A stretch of DNA of 64,000 nucleotides from NCBI RefSeq assembly GCF_012641405.1, contig NZ_JABAII010000014.1, positions 1-64,000 of the forward strand, written 5' to 3'. The notes under the pieces were generated by a model, which made no database searches, had not been told where the DNA came from, and saw nothing but the letters and a program-made list of their open reading frames with translations. Below, one piece after another: positions 54,598-62,443 of the stretch. A program made the translations under genes and the position numbers. The stretch comes from Rhizobium sp. P40RR-XXII (lineage in GTDB: Bacteria > Pseudomonadota > Alphaproteobacteria > Rhizobiales > Rhizobiaceae). Within the stretch, counting starts at the first letter, position 1. Each line of letters opens with the position of its first letter.

Positions 54598-55566
54598 ATG
54601 AATGCAAAATACGCACTGCCCGCCATCCTGGCCTGCACCTGCGCCGCAACGCCAACTCTGGCTGACAGCCCAGCGCAGATGGTTCTGCGTGATGGCTTCG
54701 ACGGTACGGATTTCGCACCGTCCGGCCATCTCTATTATCGCGATAACTTCGAGCAAAAAGCGGGGGCGATTGAATTTCAATCGGAAGTCAAGCGGACTGG
54801 CCCCGGCGCATTGAAGCTGAGTGTCAAACCATTCTGCCCGCCCGGCAAAGCGAATTGCAGCGAAAGAGCGGAGATCTGGGAGCGCACCAAATATCGCGTA
54901 CCTTACGATCAGGGAGTTTGGTACGGCTTTGCCGTGAAGTTCGCCGATCCCATCCCGTCTGGCGATCATCGTTATCTCATTGCGCAATGGAAACGCGAAA
55001 TCGGGCCGAAGGCAGAGGGGGATTTCAGTCCCTTCCTTGCCCTGCGCCTAAACAACGGCAAGCTTTTCGCTACGGTGGAAACCAACTACGTCGCGCCGAC
55101 CAAGAAGCGCAAGCCCAAGAGCGATGGGGAAATTTGTGGTGACGGCGAAACGCCAGTTTGGTTCCGGCCAGACACCAATCAGATGCGTGCATTGGTGGCG
55201 ACGGATAATAATTGGAATGACGTTGATGGTGCGGAGTTCACCAGCTGCACGAGCGCAATCAAGGTAATAAATCGCGGCAACAAGCTACCAACGCCTGCTT
55301 CGGGATGGATTGATTTTGCCATCTACAGTAAACCTGGCCCGGACGGCTCAGGTCATATCGAAATATTCGCCAATAACAAATGGATCGTCTCTGTTACCGG
55401 CCATATTGGACACGCAGACCACGGACTGGGAAAGAACCAATACTTTAAATTTGGTCCATATCGTGCCGCCGATACTACTGTATGGACCCTCTACTATGAC
55501 GATTTTCGTCGTTCGCCGCATTGCGCCGATGTATTGCCGGACCCCAGTCTGTGTCCCATGAAGTGA
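54598..55566 (+). CDS. Secreted polysaccharide lyase (heparin-lyase-I-like family)
   Basis: A 322-residue protein with a signal peptide (about 1-22, ending TLA) and a beta-jelly-roll fold typical of the Polysacc_lyase family. SERAEIWER (about 88-96), VWYGFAVKF, YLIAQWKRE and the final WTLYYDDFRR are hallmarks. It probably cuts a uronic-acid-containing polymer, which matches the GumK-like transferase next door. AGAGGAA precedes the ATG. Six cysteines probably form disulfides. Confidence 0.8.
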   Translation: MNAKYALPAILACTCAATPTLADSPAQMVLRDGFDGTDFAPSGHLYYRDNFEQKAGAIEFQSEVKRTGPGALKLSVKPFCPPGKANCSERAEIWERTKYRVPYDQGVWYGFAVKFADPIPSGDHRYLIAQWKREIGPKAEGDFSPFLALRLNNGKLFATVETNYVAPTKKRKPKSDGEICGDGETPVWFRPDTNQMRALVATDNNWNDVDGAEFTSCTSAIKVINRGNKLPTPASGWIDFAIYSKPGPDGSGHIEIFANNKWIVSVTGHIGHADHGLGKNQYFKFGPYRAADTTVWTLYYDDFRRSPHCADVLPDPSLCPMK

Positions 55567-55699
55567 GATGGTAGACGGAGTCGCGCCGGTCATTGATAAA
55601 CATCGCTAGGGAACGCTACAAAAATTGCTTTTTTTAGCAATTCGGCCGAACTTTTTCTCCTTTCGTTAGTTATCTTCTTTCGTGAAGGAGGTGACCGGA

Positions 55700-55996
55700 A
55701 TGCTTACTACTCATCGCGATTGCAAACAGCACGTGAAGAGGAATGCAATACCATCCCTCGGTGAAATCGAAGGGAGGGTAGCGGTTCTCGAAATCGTTGC
55801 TCAATCTGCATTGACGCACGTCTTCGACGAAGGAGAAGTCGATATTGACGCTGCATTGCTCGCACAAATTCGCAGAGCCATGCATCACAAGTGCAAGGAA
55901 CTGAAACTCGACGGAGAAGACACGGCATCGGCACTTTCATATGCCGAAGAGTTGATCGAGGCCGCAGTCAGGGCGTCCTATCCAATTCACCAATGA
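55700..55996 (+). CDS. Small protein of unknown function (98 residues)
   Basis: An acidic, mostly helical 98-residue protein with no signal peptide, cysteine pair or recognised domain. The segment GEIEGRVAVLEIVAQSALTHVF followed by two more helices suggests an alpha-helical bundle. AAGGAGGTGA, a perfect ribosome site, lies five bases before the ATG at 55700, so it is probably well translated. It overlaps the next small gene by four bases. Confidence 0.7.
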   Translation: MLTTHRDCKQHVKRNAIPSLGEIEGRVAVLEIVAQSALTHVFDEGEVDIDAALLAQIRRAMHHKCKELKLDGEDTASALSYAEELIEAAVRASYPIHQ

Positions 55997-56142
55997 TGCC
56001 TTCCAGACCGAAGCTCGTATTATCCCTTCTAGTGGCGCTGGCGATTACGCTCGGCGTCCTTTTGTTTGTTGCGCCACATGACACAAAGGACAGGCTTGCA
56101 CATCCAACAGCCAAGCCTGGCGAGCATCAAACTCTGCAATGA
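55993..56142 (+). CDS. 49-residue single-span membrane protein
   Basis: Begins in the ATGATG overlap with the preceding stop. One hydrophobic span (about residues 8-25, LVLSLLVALAITLGVLLFV) and a hydrophilic tail rich in His, Lys and Pro. Translationally coupled to the 98-residue protein, so the two may interact. Unknown function. Confidence 0.6.
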   Translation: MMPSRPKLVLSLLVALAITLGVLLFVAPHDTKDRLAHPTAKPGEHQTLQ

Positions 56143-56303
56143 TGTGCTCGAAAAGAACCCTTGTTACATTAGGAGACAAGCTACCTGTTCCATATCAGTC
56201 TGACGTTAACGTCGAGCAATGAACGCGGTTGCAAATTTCCAAAACCAAAGCAGTGTTCGCTTTACCCCGCCCGGTATAGCTCCAACAATGAATGGTGTAG
56301 CGA

Positions 56304-56510
56304 ATGTCTATGATGGTCAACGCGCCGCTTTATCCTGACGACATTGATGTCCTCGCAGGCGCACTCTTCGCCTGGTGCGCAGAGCGGAGCATAAGACTGC
56401 AAAGTCAGGACGGCCTGTCCGCGGCCAACGTGGCTATCGATCTCTACAATGCCGGCTATCAAACCCAGGACCAGCTTCTGGGCGCGCTGTATGACTACGA
56501 ATTTCATTGA
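56304..56510 (+). CDS. Small acidic protein of unknown function (68 residues)
   Basis: A 68-residue acidic frame beginning MSMMVNAPLYPDDID; no domain recognised. The composition (two predicted helices, DLYNAGYQTQDQLLGAL) looks like a real protein. The ribosome site is weak. The bases around it (56143-56303) hold nothing else. Confidence 0.5.
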   Translation: MSMMVNAPLYPDDIDVLAGALFAWCAERSIRLQSQDGLSAANVAIDLYNAGYQTQDQLLGALYDYEFH

Positions 56511-56582
56511 TGATCGGCCGCCCATTCGCCCTCAAATTCGTAATATCACGGCATTCTGACGAACCGAGGCAGCGGTTCCGTT

Positions 56583-57038
56583 TCAGTTATAGGAAGCCTT
56601 AATCGATAGCCCCTCTCTCAAAACATCGGCGATACAGTCCCGCTCTTCAAGAATGCCGGCCCATTCGTCGCGATGGTATGTCGAATCATAGATTAGCGTA
56701 AAAGGACCCTGATAACTGGCCGCGGTGGAAAGCTTGACGCAACGAATATAATCCTCGGCATCAAGGCCAGCCGCTGAATAGCGCCCCTTTGCATGGCAAA
56801 GTTCGGCGCGGCCCATGATTCTCGCGAGATCATCATATTTGCCGACACGCTCCCAATTGCCAAAATCCCCGTTGAGGCCAACTTTGCCGCCCAATGCATC
56901 GAGAAGTCGGTTGACCTCCGCCGGACCTGGTAAGAGATCGAACCAATTTTCGGCGTGATTGGCGACACCCTCGAAGAGCGATCGCCGTGCAAGGAATGCG
57001 AGCCTTGACAAGGGATTCAAATAACAATTTGAAATCAC
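56583..57038 (-). pseudogene. N-terminally truncated sugar phosphate isomerase/epimerase (TIM barrel)
   Basis: The 151-codon frame has the C-terminal half of an AP_endonuc_2-type isomerase: HAENWFDLL, LNGDFGNW (metal-ligand strand), CHAKGRYS and the final DEWAGILEERDCI helix. Full family members have about 270-300 residues, and the first half is missing; the first 12 residues do not look related. Probably a remnant left by deletion. It could still be expressed, but should not fold as a barrel. Confidence 0.6.
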
Positions 57039-57120
57039 TGGTAAATATTGCGTTCTACAGTCCGACGATTTGAACGCTACAACCCCAATCCATACCTGGC
57101 AGCTTCGAAAAATATCAGAG

Positions 57121-57846
57121 ATGCACGATCGAATTCAGCCGAAGAGAAACCTCAAGCAGATCCGCCCTACACTCCTGCCGCAACACGAACACGGTGCGGG
57201 TGATGTCACGAGCCAGGATTGGATTCGGCGATTCATCATCGCCAATCTCCCTGTCCAGCCTGTTCCCGGCATTCCGGACATTCGTTTGCATAAAGCAGGC
57301 CCGCAAAGCGGGTTGCGACGCCTCGCGGAGCGGGATTCGCAGTTCGGTTCCCCCTATTGGGCACATTATTGGGGAGGAGGCCTGGTCTTGGCGCATCATC
57401 TTCTCGACAAGCCCGCAAGTGTGGCCGGTTGTCGTGTGCTTGATCTGGGCGCCGGTTCGGGAGTTGTTGGGATTGCGGCCGCAAAGGCGGGTGCGGCGGA
57501 AGTCCATGCCGCCGACATTGATCCCTGTGCAATCTCAGCCATCGAGCTCAATACGACATTGAATGGAGTAACGGTCAATGCGATGCTCTGCGATTTGACG
57601 AAAGGAGAATCGCCTGACGTCGACGTGATATGCGTCGGAGATCTTTTCTATGAAGCAGCACTTGCTGAGAAAATCACAGCATTTCTGGATCGCTGTCTGG
57701 CGCAGGGAATTATGATCTTGATTGGTGACCCATGGCGCGCGCATTTGCCGACATCGCGACTTCGGCTTCTGGCGGAATATGCAGTCGCGGATTTCGGCGA
57801 GGATACCACAAGGACGCACCCAGCCGGCGTCTTTACATTTGAATGA
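57121..57846 (+). CDS. Class I methyltransferase, ETFB-lysine-methyltransferase-like
   Basis: A 241-residue enzyme. SPYWAHYWGGGLVLAHHLLD, VLDLGAGSGVVGIAAAKAGA (motif I), HAADIDPCAISA and GDLFYEAALAEKI closely follow the METTL20-type enzymes that methylate electron-transfer-flavoprotein beta on lysine in alphaproteobacteria. The N-terminus carries about 40 extra residues without a clear ribosome site, so the start is uncertain. No etf genes are in the window. Confidence 0.75.
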   Translation: MHDRIQPKRNLKQIRPTLLPQHEHGAGDVTSQDWIRRFIIANLPVQPVPGIPDIRLHKAGPQSGLRRLAERDSQFGSPYWAHYWGGGLVLAHHLLDKPASVAGCRVLDLGAGSGVVGIAAAKAGAAEVHAADIDPCAISAIELNTTLNGVTVNAMLCDLTKGESPDVDVICVGDLFYEAALAEKITAFLDRCLAQGIMILIGDPWRAHLPTSRLRLLAEYAVADFGEDTTRTHPAGVFTFE

Positions 57847-57920
57847 GGCAAGTCACCAGGAGGAGATATTCAGCAGTTTGCAGCGACAACCCGGGTTCGG
57901 ACCGCAATCGTCGCTACGAT

Positions 57921-58586
57921 TCATGCGTTCATCTTGGCACGCCTGCGATTTCCGCGCTCCAATCGCTTGGCCAGTTCGGCAAGTTCCGGGCTTGCCGGAT
58001 CGAAGACGGGCCGCGCATCATCCGGCAGCCAATGGTTTTCATGCTTGGGCGCTTGCGGTTTTACCCGATCGAACCGACCAGACGCATTCGGCATTATCGG
58101 CGCTATGCGCGACCAATCCGGTTCCTGCAATATCGGTAAGCCGGCGAGAAGCACGCTGGCAAGATTCTGGAATTCGCTCTGAATGCGCCGCTCAGCCGTA
58201 CGGCGCACGCGTCCCGTCCGCGCACAGAAATCCCGGAAGGAGCCGGCAACGTAAGGCGCGGCAAGGCAAACGGACCATCGCGAGAGCAGGATGCGCCGTT
58301 CTCCCTCCTTGACGTGAACCCGCAACCATTCCTGCAAAACCTCCTCCGCCCGGCTGATCGCCGCCGCACTTGGCCGATAATGAGTGCGCATATCCCCATG
58401 CACCATTGCCTCGGGTAAAACCTCCGGCCAAAGCGTCCGCATTCTGTCCGGCCGGACGCCGCGCACATCGAGATGGACCATCGTGTCGGCAGCCTCGACG
58501 AAGCGGGCACGGACAATCAGGCTCAAATCGGCGATCTCTGCCGCGCGAAGAGATAGGGTATCAAACCGCAAGGCGGACTGGTGCAT
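57921..58586 (-). CDS. Hypothetical protein, DUF6362-like (221 residues)
   Basis: An arginine-rich protein with an N-terminal VEAADTM and TLWPEVLPEA segment, and a helix-turn-helix-like region SFRDFCARTGRVRRTAERRIQ near residues 115-135. This resembles DUF6362 proteins of alphaproteobacterial accessory regions as I remember them. GGAGAAA lies eight bases before the ATG at 58586. Overlaps the upstream gene by 26 bases. Last gene of the minus-strand unit driven from the S24 repressor's divergent promoter. Confidence 0.6.
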   Translation of the reverse strand: MHQSALRFDTLSLRAAEIADLSLIVRARFVEAADTMVHLDVRGVRPDRMRTLWPEVLPEAMVHGDMRTHYRPSAAAISRAEEVLQEWLRVHVKEGERRILLSRWSVCLAAPYVAGSFRDFCARTGRVRRTAERRIQSEFQNLASVLLAGLPILQEPDWSRIAPIMPNASGRFDRVKPQAPKHENHWLPDDARPVFDPASPELAELAKRLERGNRRRAKMNA

Positions 58587-58977
58587 CAAGTCGTTTCTCC
58601 AATTCCTGATAGATCAGCGTGCGCAACGTCGCGCGAACGGGCCAAGGCCGCCGCGCCACCGCGTCTGTGCGTAATGTAGCGAGCGCGATATCATCGAAGG
58701 CGCCTAATAAAGCGCCTGGACGTTGCAGCGCCCAATCCTGGCGCTGCGCGAGAACATCGGATACCGCACCGATCGTGTCCGACCAGAGTTCGTCCCGATT
58801 GCCTCCGGTCTGCCGGATGCACCGCAAAACGAAGACCAGATGGCCATCGCCGTAGCGGCCCCGGATTTCCTGCATCGTCCCACGCGCATGGCTTTCTGCC
58901 GGGGCGCGTCGCCGATGGACCGGAACCAGCTTGATGCCGAGCCCATCGAGAATAAAATCCAGCCTGCCTTTGGTCAT
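58561..58977 (-). CDS. Hypothetical basic protein (138 residues)
   Basis: An arginine-rich protein with no recognised domain; LVFVLRCIRQTGGNRDELWSD and a helical C-terminus suggest an all-alpha fold. It overlaps the next gene by 26 bases, a sign of co-translation. Lies within the divergent small-gene operon. Confidence 0.6.
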   Translation of the reverse strand: MTKGRLDFILDGLGIKLVPVHRRRAPAESHARGTMQEIRGRYGDGHLVFVLRCIRQTGGNRDELWSDTIGAVSDVLAQRQDWALQRPGALLGAFDDIALATLRTDAVARRPWPVRATLRTLIYQELEKRLDAPVRLAV

Positions 58978-59033
58978 GACAGCTCAACTCTTTTCGTCAG
59001 TGAATTTGATGCTTTGCCATTCCAACAAAAGGA

Positions 59034-59318
59034 TCAGGCAACGCCTTCGGCGGTTCCTGTGGCGGTGGCATGCTTCGGTTTGAAGAAGGCTTCCGCCTTG
59101 GAAATTGCCTCGACCCTCGCCCCATCACGCAGCATCGGCGTATTGAGATAGGCAACCATCGCCTCGCCAGCGGCGGCCTTCGCTGCATCCTGCGTCGCAA
59201 AGACGATGGGTTCGCCGCGACTATCCCGGACTATCTCATTTGTCGCCCGGTGCACCTTCCGGATCCAGCCGTGATGACCGCCGGCAACGGCTTCGGTTCC
59301 GATTTGAAATTGGTTCAT
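59034..59318 (-). CDS. Hypothetical protein (94 residues)
   Basis: GGAGGAGG five bases before the ATG strongly supports translation. The sequence has an N-terminal beta-like part (QIGTEAVAGGHHGWIRKV) and an alanine-rich helical C-terminal part. No family recognised. Confidence 0.65.
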   Translation of the reverse strand: MNQFQIGTEAVAGGHHGWIRKVHRATNEIVRDSRGEPIVFATQDAAKAAAGEAMVAYLNTPMLRDGARVEAISKAEAFFKPKHATATGTAEGVA

Positions 59319-59386
59319 AGCAACCTCCTCCAGCCGACGGGCCGGATCTGTCTGTTGAGTGTTCTGTTGGGTTTTGATGGGGAGCG

Positions 59387-59605
59387 TCAGCCCATTTCGG
59401 CGAGACGTGCCGGTTTCTCGGCGCGAGTATTTTCCTCTTTAGCGACCCGAAAGTGGATCTGATCCCCTTCCGGCGCGCCACAATCTTCATCCTCGCCATA
59501 TGAGCATGGTGATCTGCAAACGATCGATTTTACCGCGATCAGCATGGTGCCGAAGAAAAGTGCTGCGCCCACGCAAGCCAGAAAGCCCTGCAGCAACTCG
59601 CTCAT
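59387..59605 (-). CDS. Small membrane protein (72 residues)
   Basis: One N-terminal span (LLQGFLACVGAALFFGTMLI, about residues 4-23) and a hydrophilic tail with three cysteines (about 30-43). Its start overlaps the stop of the upstream zinc-ribbon-like gene (ATGA), so they are coupled. Function unknown. Confidence 0.6.
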   Translation of the reverse strand: MSELLQGFLACVGAALFFGTMLIAVKSIVCRSPCSYGEDEDCGAPEGDQIHFRVAKEENTRAEKPARLAEMG

Positions 59606-59826
59606 GACAATCTCTCCAGATCGGGCGTTTCATCGGCTGGCTCGCCAACGGTTATTTCCACTGGCTCGATGGCAAGATCGCGGTCCTCACAATGCAGTTC
59701 GATAATTTCCGCAATCAACAAGATGCGCCGACAGCCGGGGCAGCCCCAGAAGCGGTCGAAATATCCCGAGCGAGACGATGCCCTTCTGCCCCTTCTGCCC
59801 CTTCTGCCCCTTCTGCCTTTGGTCAT
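59602..59826 (-). CDS. Small Arg-rich protein with zinc-ribbon-like cysteines (74 residues)
   Basis: Starts MTKGRRGRR with four Gly-Arg-Arg units made by a 9-base tandem repeat, then CPGC (about residues 28-31) and a later HC (about 45-46), a possible metal site. AAAGGTGA precedes the ATG at 59826 (a GTG at 59835 is possible). First gene of the minus-strand operon opposite the S24 repressor. Function unknown; the basic tail suggests nucleic acid binding. Confidence 0.6.
   Translation of the reverse strand: MTKGRRGRRGRRGRRASSRSGYFDRFWGCPGCRRILLIAEIIELHCEDRDLAIEPVEITVGEPADETPDLERLS
59782..59817 (+). repeat. Four exact copies of a 9-base tandem repeat
   Basis: CCTTCTGCC is repeated four times in the 5' part of the zinc-ribbon-like gene and encodes (Gly-Arg-Arg)4 on the minus strand. 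A change in copy number would keep the frame. Confidence 0.95.
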
Positions 59827-59949
59827 ACCCGTCACCTTTCAATACATCCGACCTAAAATCCGCACATCAGTCCGCGCGTACGGGCTTGCAGCAGTTTACG
59901 CCGCAGCCCCCTTGATAAACACCAATTATGTTGATAATAAAGGTTATGT

Positions 59950-59966
59950 CAACATGATTTATGTTG
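59950..59966. promoter_or_regulatory. Operator of the S24 repressor, own promoter
   Basis: CAACAT-GATTT-ATGTTG, perfect 6-base arms with a 5-base spacer, 22 bases before the repressor start; partial ATGTTG copies lie at 59928-59933. It is in the divergent region shared with the minus-strand small-gene operon. Confidence 0.75.
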
Positions 59967-59988
59967 TAAATTTTGCAAGGGTCGAAAA

Positions 59989-60777
59989 ATGCAAAAATCC
60001 ATGGGCGAACGACTGAAGGCGGCCCGCGAAGCCGCAAACTATCCATCAGCCACGAAGGCAGCGGAAGCGCTCGGCGTGAGCCTGTCCACCTATCGCGCGC
60101 ACGAGAACGGACAGAACGATTTCAGCGCCGAAATCGCCAATCGCTACGCCAAGAAATTTGGCACCTCGGCCGGCTACCTCCTGACAGGAGAAGGACCGCG
60201 GACGGTTGCGCGCGCGCTGCCGACCATCGTCACCTCCTTCGATCCCGACGTGCAGGATCAAGACGGATTTGCCGAAGATGGCGAAGAGCACAGCTATAGC
60301 CGCGAGCATTGGACGCCGCAGATCGCGGGCGCGATGCCCGAGGTCGATGTCAAATTGGGAGCCGGAAGCGGCATTATCGGCGAAGTCATCAACCTTCCCG
60401 TCGGCTCCGGTAACGTCGCCGGGCATAAAATCGTCGCGGAATGGCTTATTCCCACAGGCTATTTGCGGAATGAGGCAAAGGCTTCGCCGAATCATACCAT
60501 CATCATGGAAGTCGTCGGCGATTCCATGCAGCCGACCTACATGCCGGGCGATCGCGTGATCGTCGACCTCTCCCAGAACCAAATGACGACGGACACCGTC
60601 TATGCTATCAGCGATGGCTATTCCGAACCGCAGATCAAGCGCCTTCAGCGCGTGCCCTTCACGCAGCCCGGCCAAGTGAAGATCATTTCGGACAATCCCG
60701 CGCTGGAAACGTTCACCGTCGAACTCGAGCGACTGACAGTCATCGGCCGTATTTGCGGACACATTGCCCGCAAGTAG
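59989..60777 (+). CDS. LexA/CI-like repressor: XRE helix-turn-helix plus S24 peptidase domain
   Basis: A 262-residue protein: XRE helix-turn-helix at about residues 5-65 (ATKAAEALGVSLSTYRAHENG) and a C-terminal S24 (LexA-like) domain with VVGDSMQPTYMPGDRV, where the serine after GD is the likely nucleophile, and a lysine in IKRLQR as its partner. Such proteins are phage-type repressors, often inactivated by self-cleavage after DNA damage. AAGGG stands upstream of the ATG. Operators on both sides suggest autoregulation and control of the flanking small genes. Confidence 0.88.
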   Translation: MQKSMGERLKAAREAANYPSATKAAEALGVSLSTYRAHENGQNDFSAEIANRYAKKFGTSAGYLLTGEGPRTVARALPTIVTSFDPDVQDQDGFAEDGEEHSYSREHWTPQIAGAMPEVDVKLGAGSGIIGEVINLPVGSGNVAGHKIVAEWLIPTGYLRNEAKASPNHTIIMEVVGDSMQPTYMPGDRVIVDLSQNQMTTDTVYAISDGYSEPQIKRLQRVPFTQPGQVKIISDNPALETFTVELERLTVIGRICGHIARK

Positions 60778-60825
60778 AGAATCCATATGGGCAAAAAACA
60801 TCTTTGGTGTCGACCTCAGCCTGAA

Positions 60826-60842
60826 CAACATAAATAATGTTG
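60826..60842. promoter_or_regulatory. Second operator of the S24 repressor
   Basis: CAACAT-AAATA-ATGTTG has the same perfect arms and 5-base spacer as the site at 59950-59966. It lies downstream of the repressor and upstream of the small gene at 60909, with a further TTATGTTTG nearby. Confidence 0.75.
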
Positions 60843-60908
60843 ACACGCATTATGTTTGCGAGCAATATCCCCTTCAGGAGCCGTTGGCCCTGAAAGGAAT
60901 AAGCGACC

Positions 60909-61010
60909 ATGAAAGACAAAAAGTTTGCGCGAAGTCAGCGAAGCCGGACAGTCCACGGCATCAATGTTCGATCCGAAGAGATGTCGGAAGGAGATTATCG
61001 CAATGCTTAG
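60909..61010 (+). CDS. Possible 33-residue basic peptide
   Basis: A 33-codon frame beginning MKDKKFARSQ, rich in Lys, Arg and Ser, with AAAGGAA nine bases before the ATG. It lies 67 bases after the second S24 operator and so would be repressed with it. No homology can be claimed; a different frame over the same bases (60925-61113) is open but lacks a ribosome site. Confidence 0.35.
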   Translation: MKDKKFARSQRSRTVHGINVRSEEMSEGDYRNA

Positions 61011-61115
61011 AGCACCGATTAATATCTCGTGGGGATCAGCCGAGACTTCGAAAGCCGCTGGCCTTCAAGGGGCAAACCTCTTCTCTGCATCGATCGCACG
61101 GATGGAGGCATGATC

Positions 61116-61586
61116 ATGCAGGCCAGCCCCGCCTTCTCCTGCGAATACTCATTCGACGAACTCAACATTCGCCTCTGCGATCGCTGGGAAACCGGGCTGT
61201 TGCTCTACGGGCGCGCTGAATTGACGTCAGCCGGAGATGATTACGAAGACGAATTTTACGTCTCGGCTATCCGCCTCGATGGTGGCGCGAGATTGGCGAG
61301 GCCGAGCCTTTCGAACGCTGCCAGCAGCTTCGAAATGGAGCTATTTCGACGGATAGCCACGGTCATTGAAGATGACAAGACATATGTCGGCCGTCACGCA
61401 GCAGAGCTTTTTGCCAATGAACTGGAGCAATGCCGGCAAATCGATCATGATGAGCCCCGCAAGATTGAGCGAGAGCGAACTCTCGAGCCGTTGATGATCG
61501 GAAGCGTGCGACGGTCACAATCAGACCGTTCTGGGGTGGTAAATGGAAGTTTCACAAAGCGAGTTCGAAGAGATCCGTCGGCTTGA
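61116..61586 (+). CDS. Hypothetical protein (156 residues)
   Basis: An acidic N-terminal part with alternating strands (SCEYSFDELNIRLCDRWETG, DDYEDEFYVSAIRLDG) and an arginine-rich C-terminus. No family recognised. GGAGG lies seven bases before the ATG at 61116. It overlaps the next gene by 44 bases. Probably in the same S24-controlled transcript. Confidence 0.55.
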   Translation: MQASPAFSCEYSFDELNIRLCDRWETGLLLYGRAELTSAGDDYEDEFYVSAIRLDGGARLARPSLSNAASSFEMELFRRIATVIEDDKTYVGRHAAELFANELEQCRQIDHDEPRKIERERTLEPLMIGSVRRSQSDRSGVVNGSFTKRVRRDPSA

Positions 61587-61938
61587 GGAAGAATTGCATC
61601 GTCCCGAAATTCGGAAATCAGCGGATACGGTGGCAAACCTTCTCGCGAAAGGCTTCGTCGAATTCGGCAGTTCCGGGACGATCTACGATGACAGAGACGA
61701 ACTCATTATGAGCCTGGCGGCGGAAAAGGCGGAACCGCCCTCGCCGCCGGTCACGGCACGCGATTATACCTTTCGGTCAATTTCCCCTGACGCCGTCCTC
61801 GTTACATATCGAAGCGTTCGATCTGCGGAAGGAGACAGGCCGGTACGGCATGTCCTGCGAAGTTCGATTTGGCGGCGCATCGATGGTCGATGGCAGATGA
61901 TATTTCATCAAGGCACGCCGACAATGCCTGATTGCTAA
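61543..61938 (+). CDS. DUF4440-family (SnoaL/NTF2-like) protein
   Basis: A 131-residue NTF2-like protein. FVEFGSSGTIYDDRDELI, VLVTYRSVRS and the final SIWRRIDGRWQMIFHQGTPT are diagnostic of DUF4440. The family includes small-molecule binding or isomerase-like proteins and polymorphic-toxin immunity relatives. Its start lies inside the preceding gene. Confident in family, not in role. Confidence 0.8.
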   Translation: MEVSQSEFEEIRRLEEELHRPEIRKSADTVANLLAKGFVEFGSSGTIYDDRDELIMSLAAEKAEPPSPPVTARDYTFRSISPDAVLVTYRSVRSAEGDRPVRHVLRSSIWRRIDGRWQMIFHQGTPTMPDC

Positions 61939-61983
61939 AGCCCCCTCTTCGGAGCTCCGCTCAAGAGCTGACTAAAGCCCGCG

Positions 61984-62115
61984 CTAACGTAGCCGTGGCG
62001 CGGCGCTATGCGTCTTGCCATCGTCTGCGGCTTTGTCGATCTCAAGCCCGTCAGCCATCCGAATGAGATCGGCAACCGAGTCCGCCCGGATGCGGCCCGC
62101 AAACCGGTACCGGTG
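61984..62115 (-). pseudogene. Remnant of a FixJ/NarL-type response regulator C-terminus
   Basis: A minus-strand frame ending at TAG (61984-61986) reads GRIRADSVADLIRMADGLEI, the typical last helix of a LuxR-type DNA-binding domain, followed by a short basic tail. Only about 45 codons remain and there is no start. The rest of 61939-62443 holds a duplicated TACGCTGACAG (62121 and 62154) but no gene that I can support. Confidence 0.4.
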
Positions 62116-62443
62116 TGACGTACGCTGACAGTAGTTTTCCGTTCGTCGGATGCTACGCTGACAGGCAGTTCACGCATGTCCGCCTGCCCCGCAGCCATGA
62201 AAATGAAACTCATATCAGAGCGGAAATTTTCACCATCCAGCGGTCTGTCATCAAAACCGAGCTTTCCTGCAACAACAGCTTTCAAAACAGAGAACAGAAA
62301 ATAGTTTAGTTGCAAATATTCATGCCTTGCAGCAGGAATACCCAATCGATTCCACTATCATTTCGGCGTTTATCTGGCCCTTAGCCCCCGGAAATTCCGA
62401 AAGATGCCCGTACTTACATTTTCAAGGCAGAGTAGAAGGTGCG

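Noticed and set aside
55567..55682. GGAAC-type ECF sigma promoter upstream of the 98-residue protein
   Set aside because: GGAAC is present, but no CGTT at the needed 16-17 base spacing.
60925..61113. 62-codon frame overlapping the small gene at 60909
   Set aside because: Starts with TTG, lacks a ribosome site, and competes with a frame that has one.
61935..62345. 136-codon minus-strand frame over the response-regulator remnant
   Set aside because: The regulator-like residues lie in a different frame, and the composition (Arg/Ser/Gly-rich end) looks non-coding.
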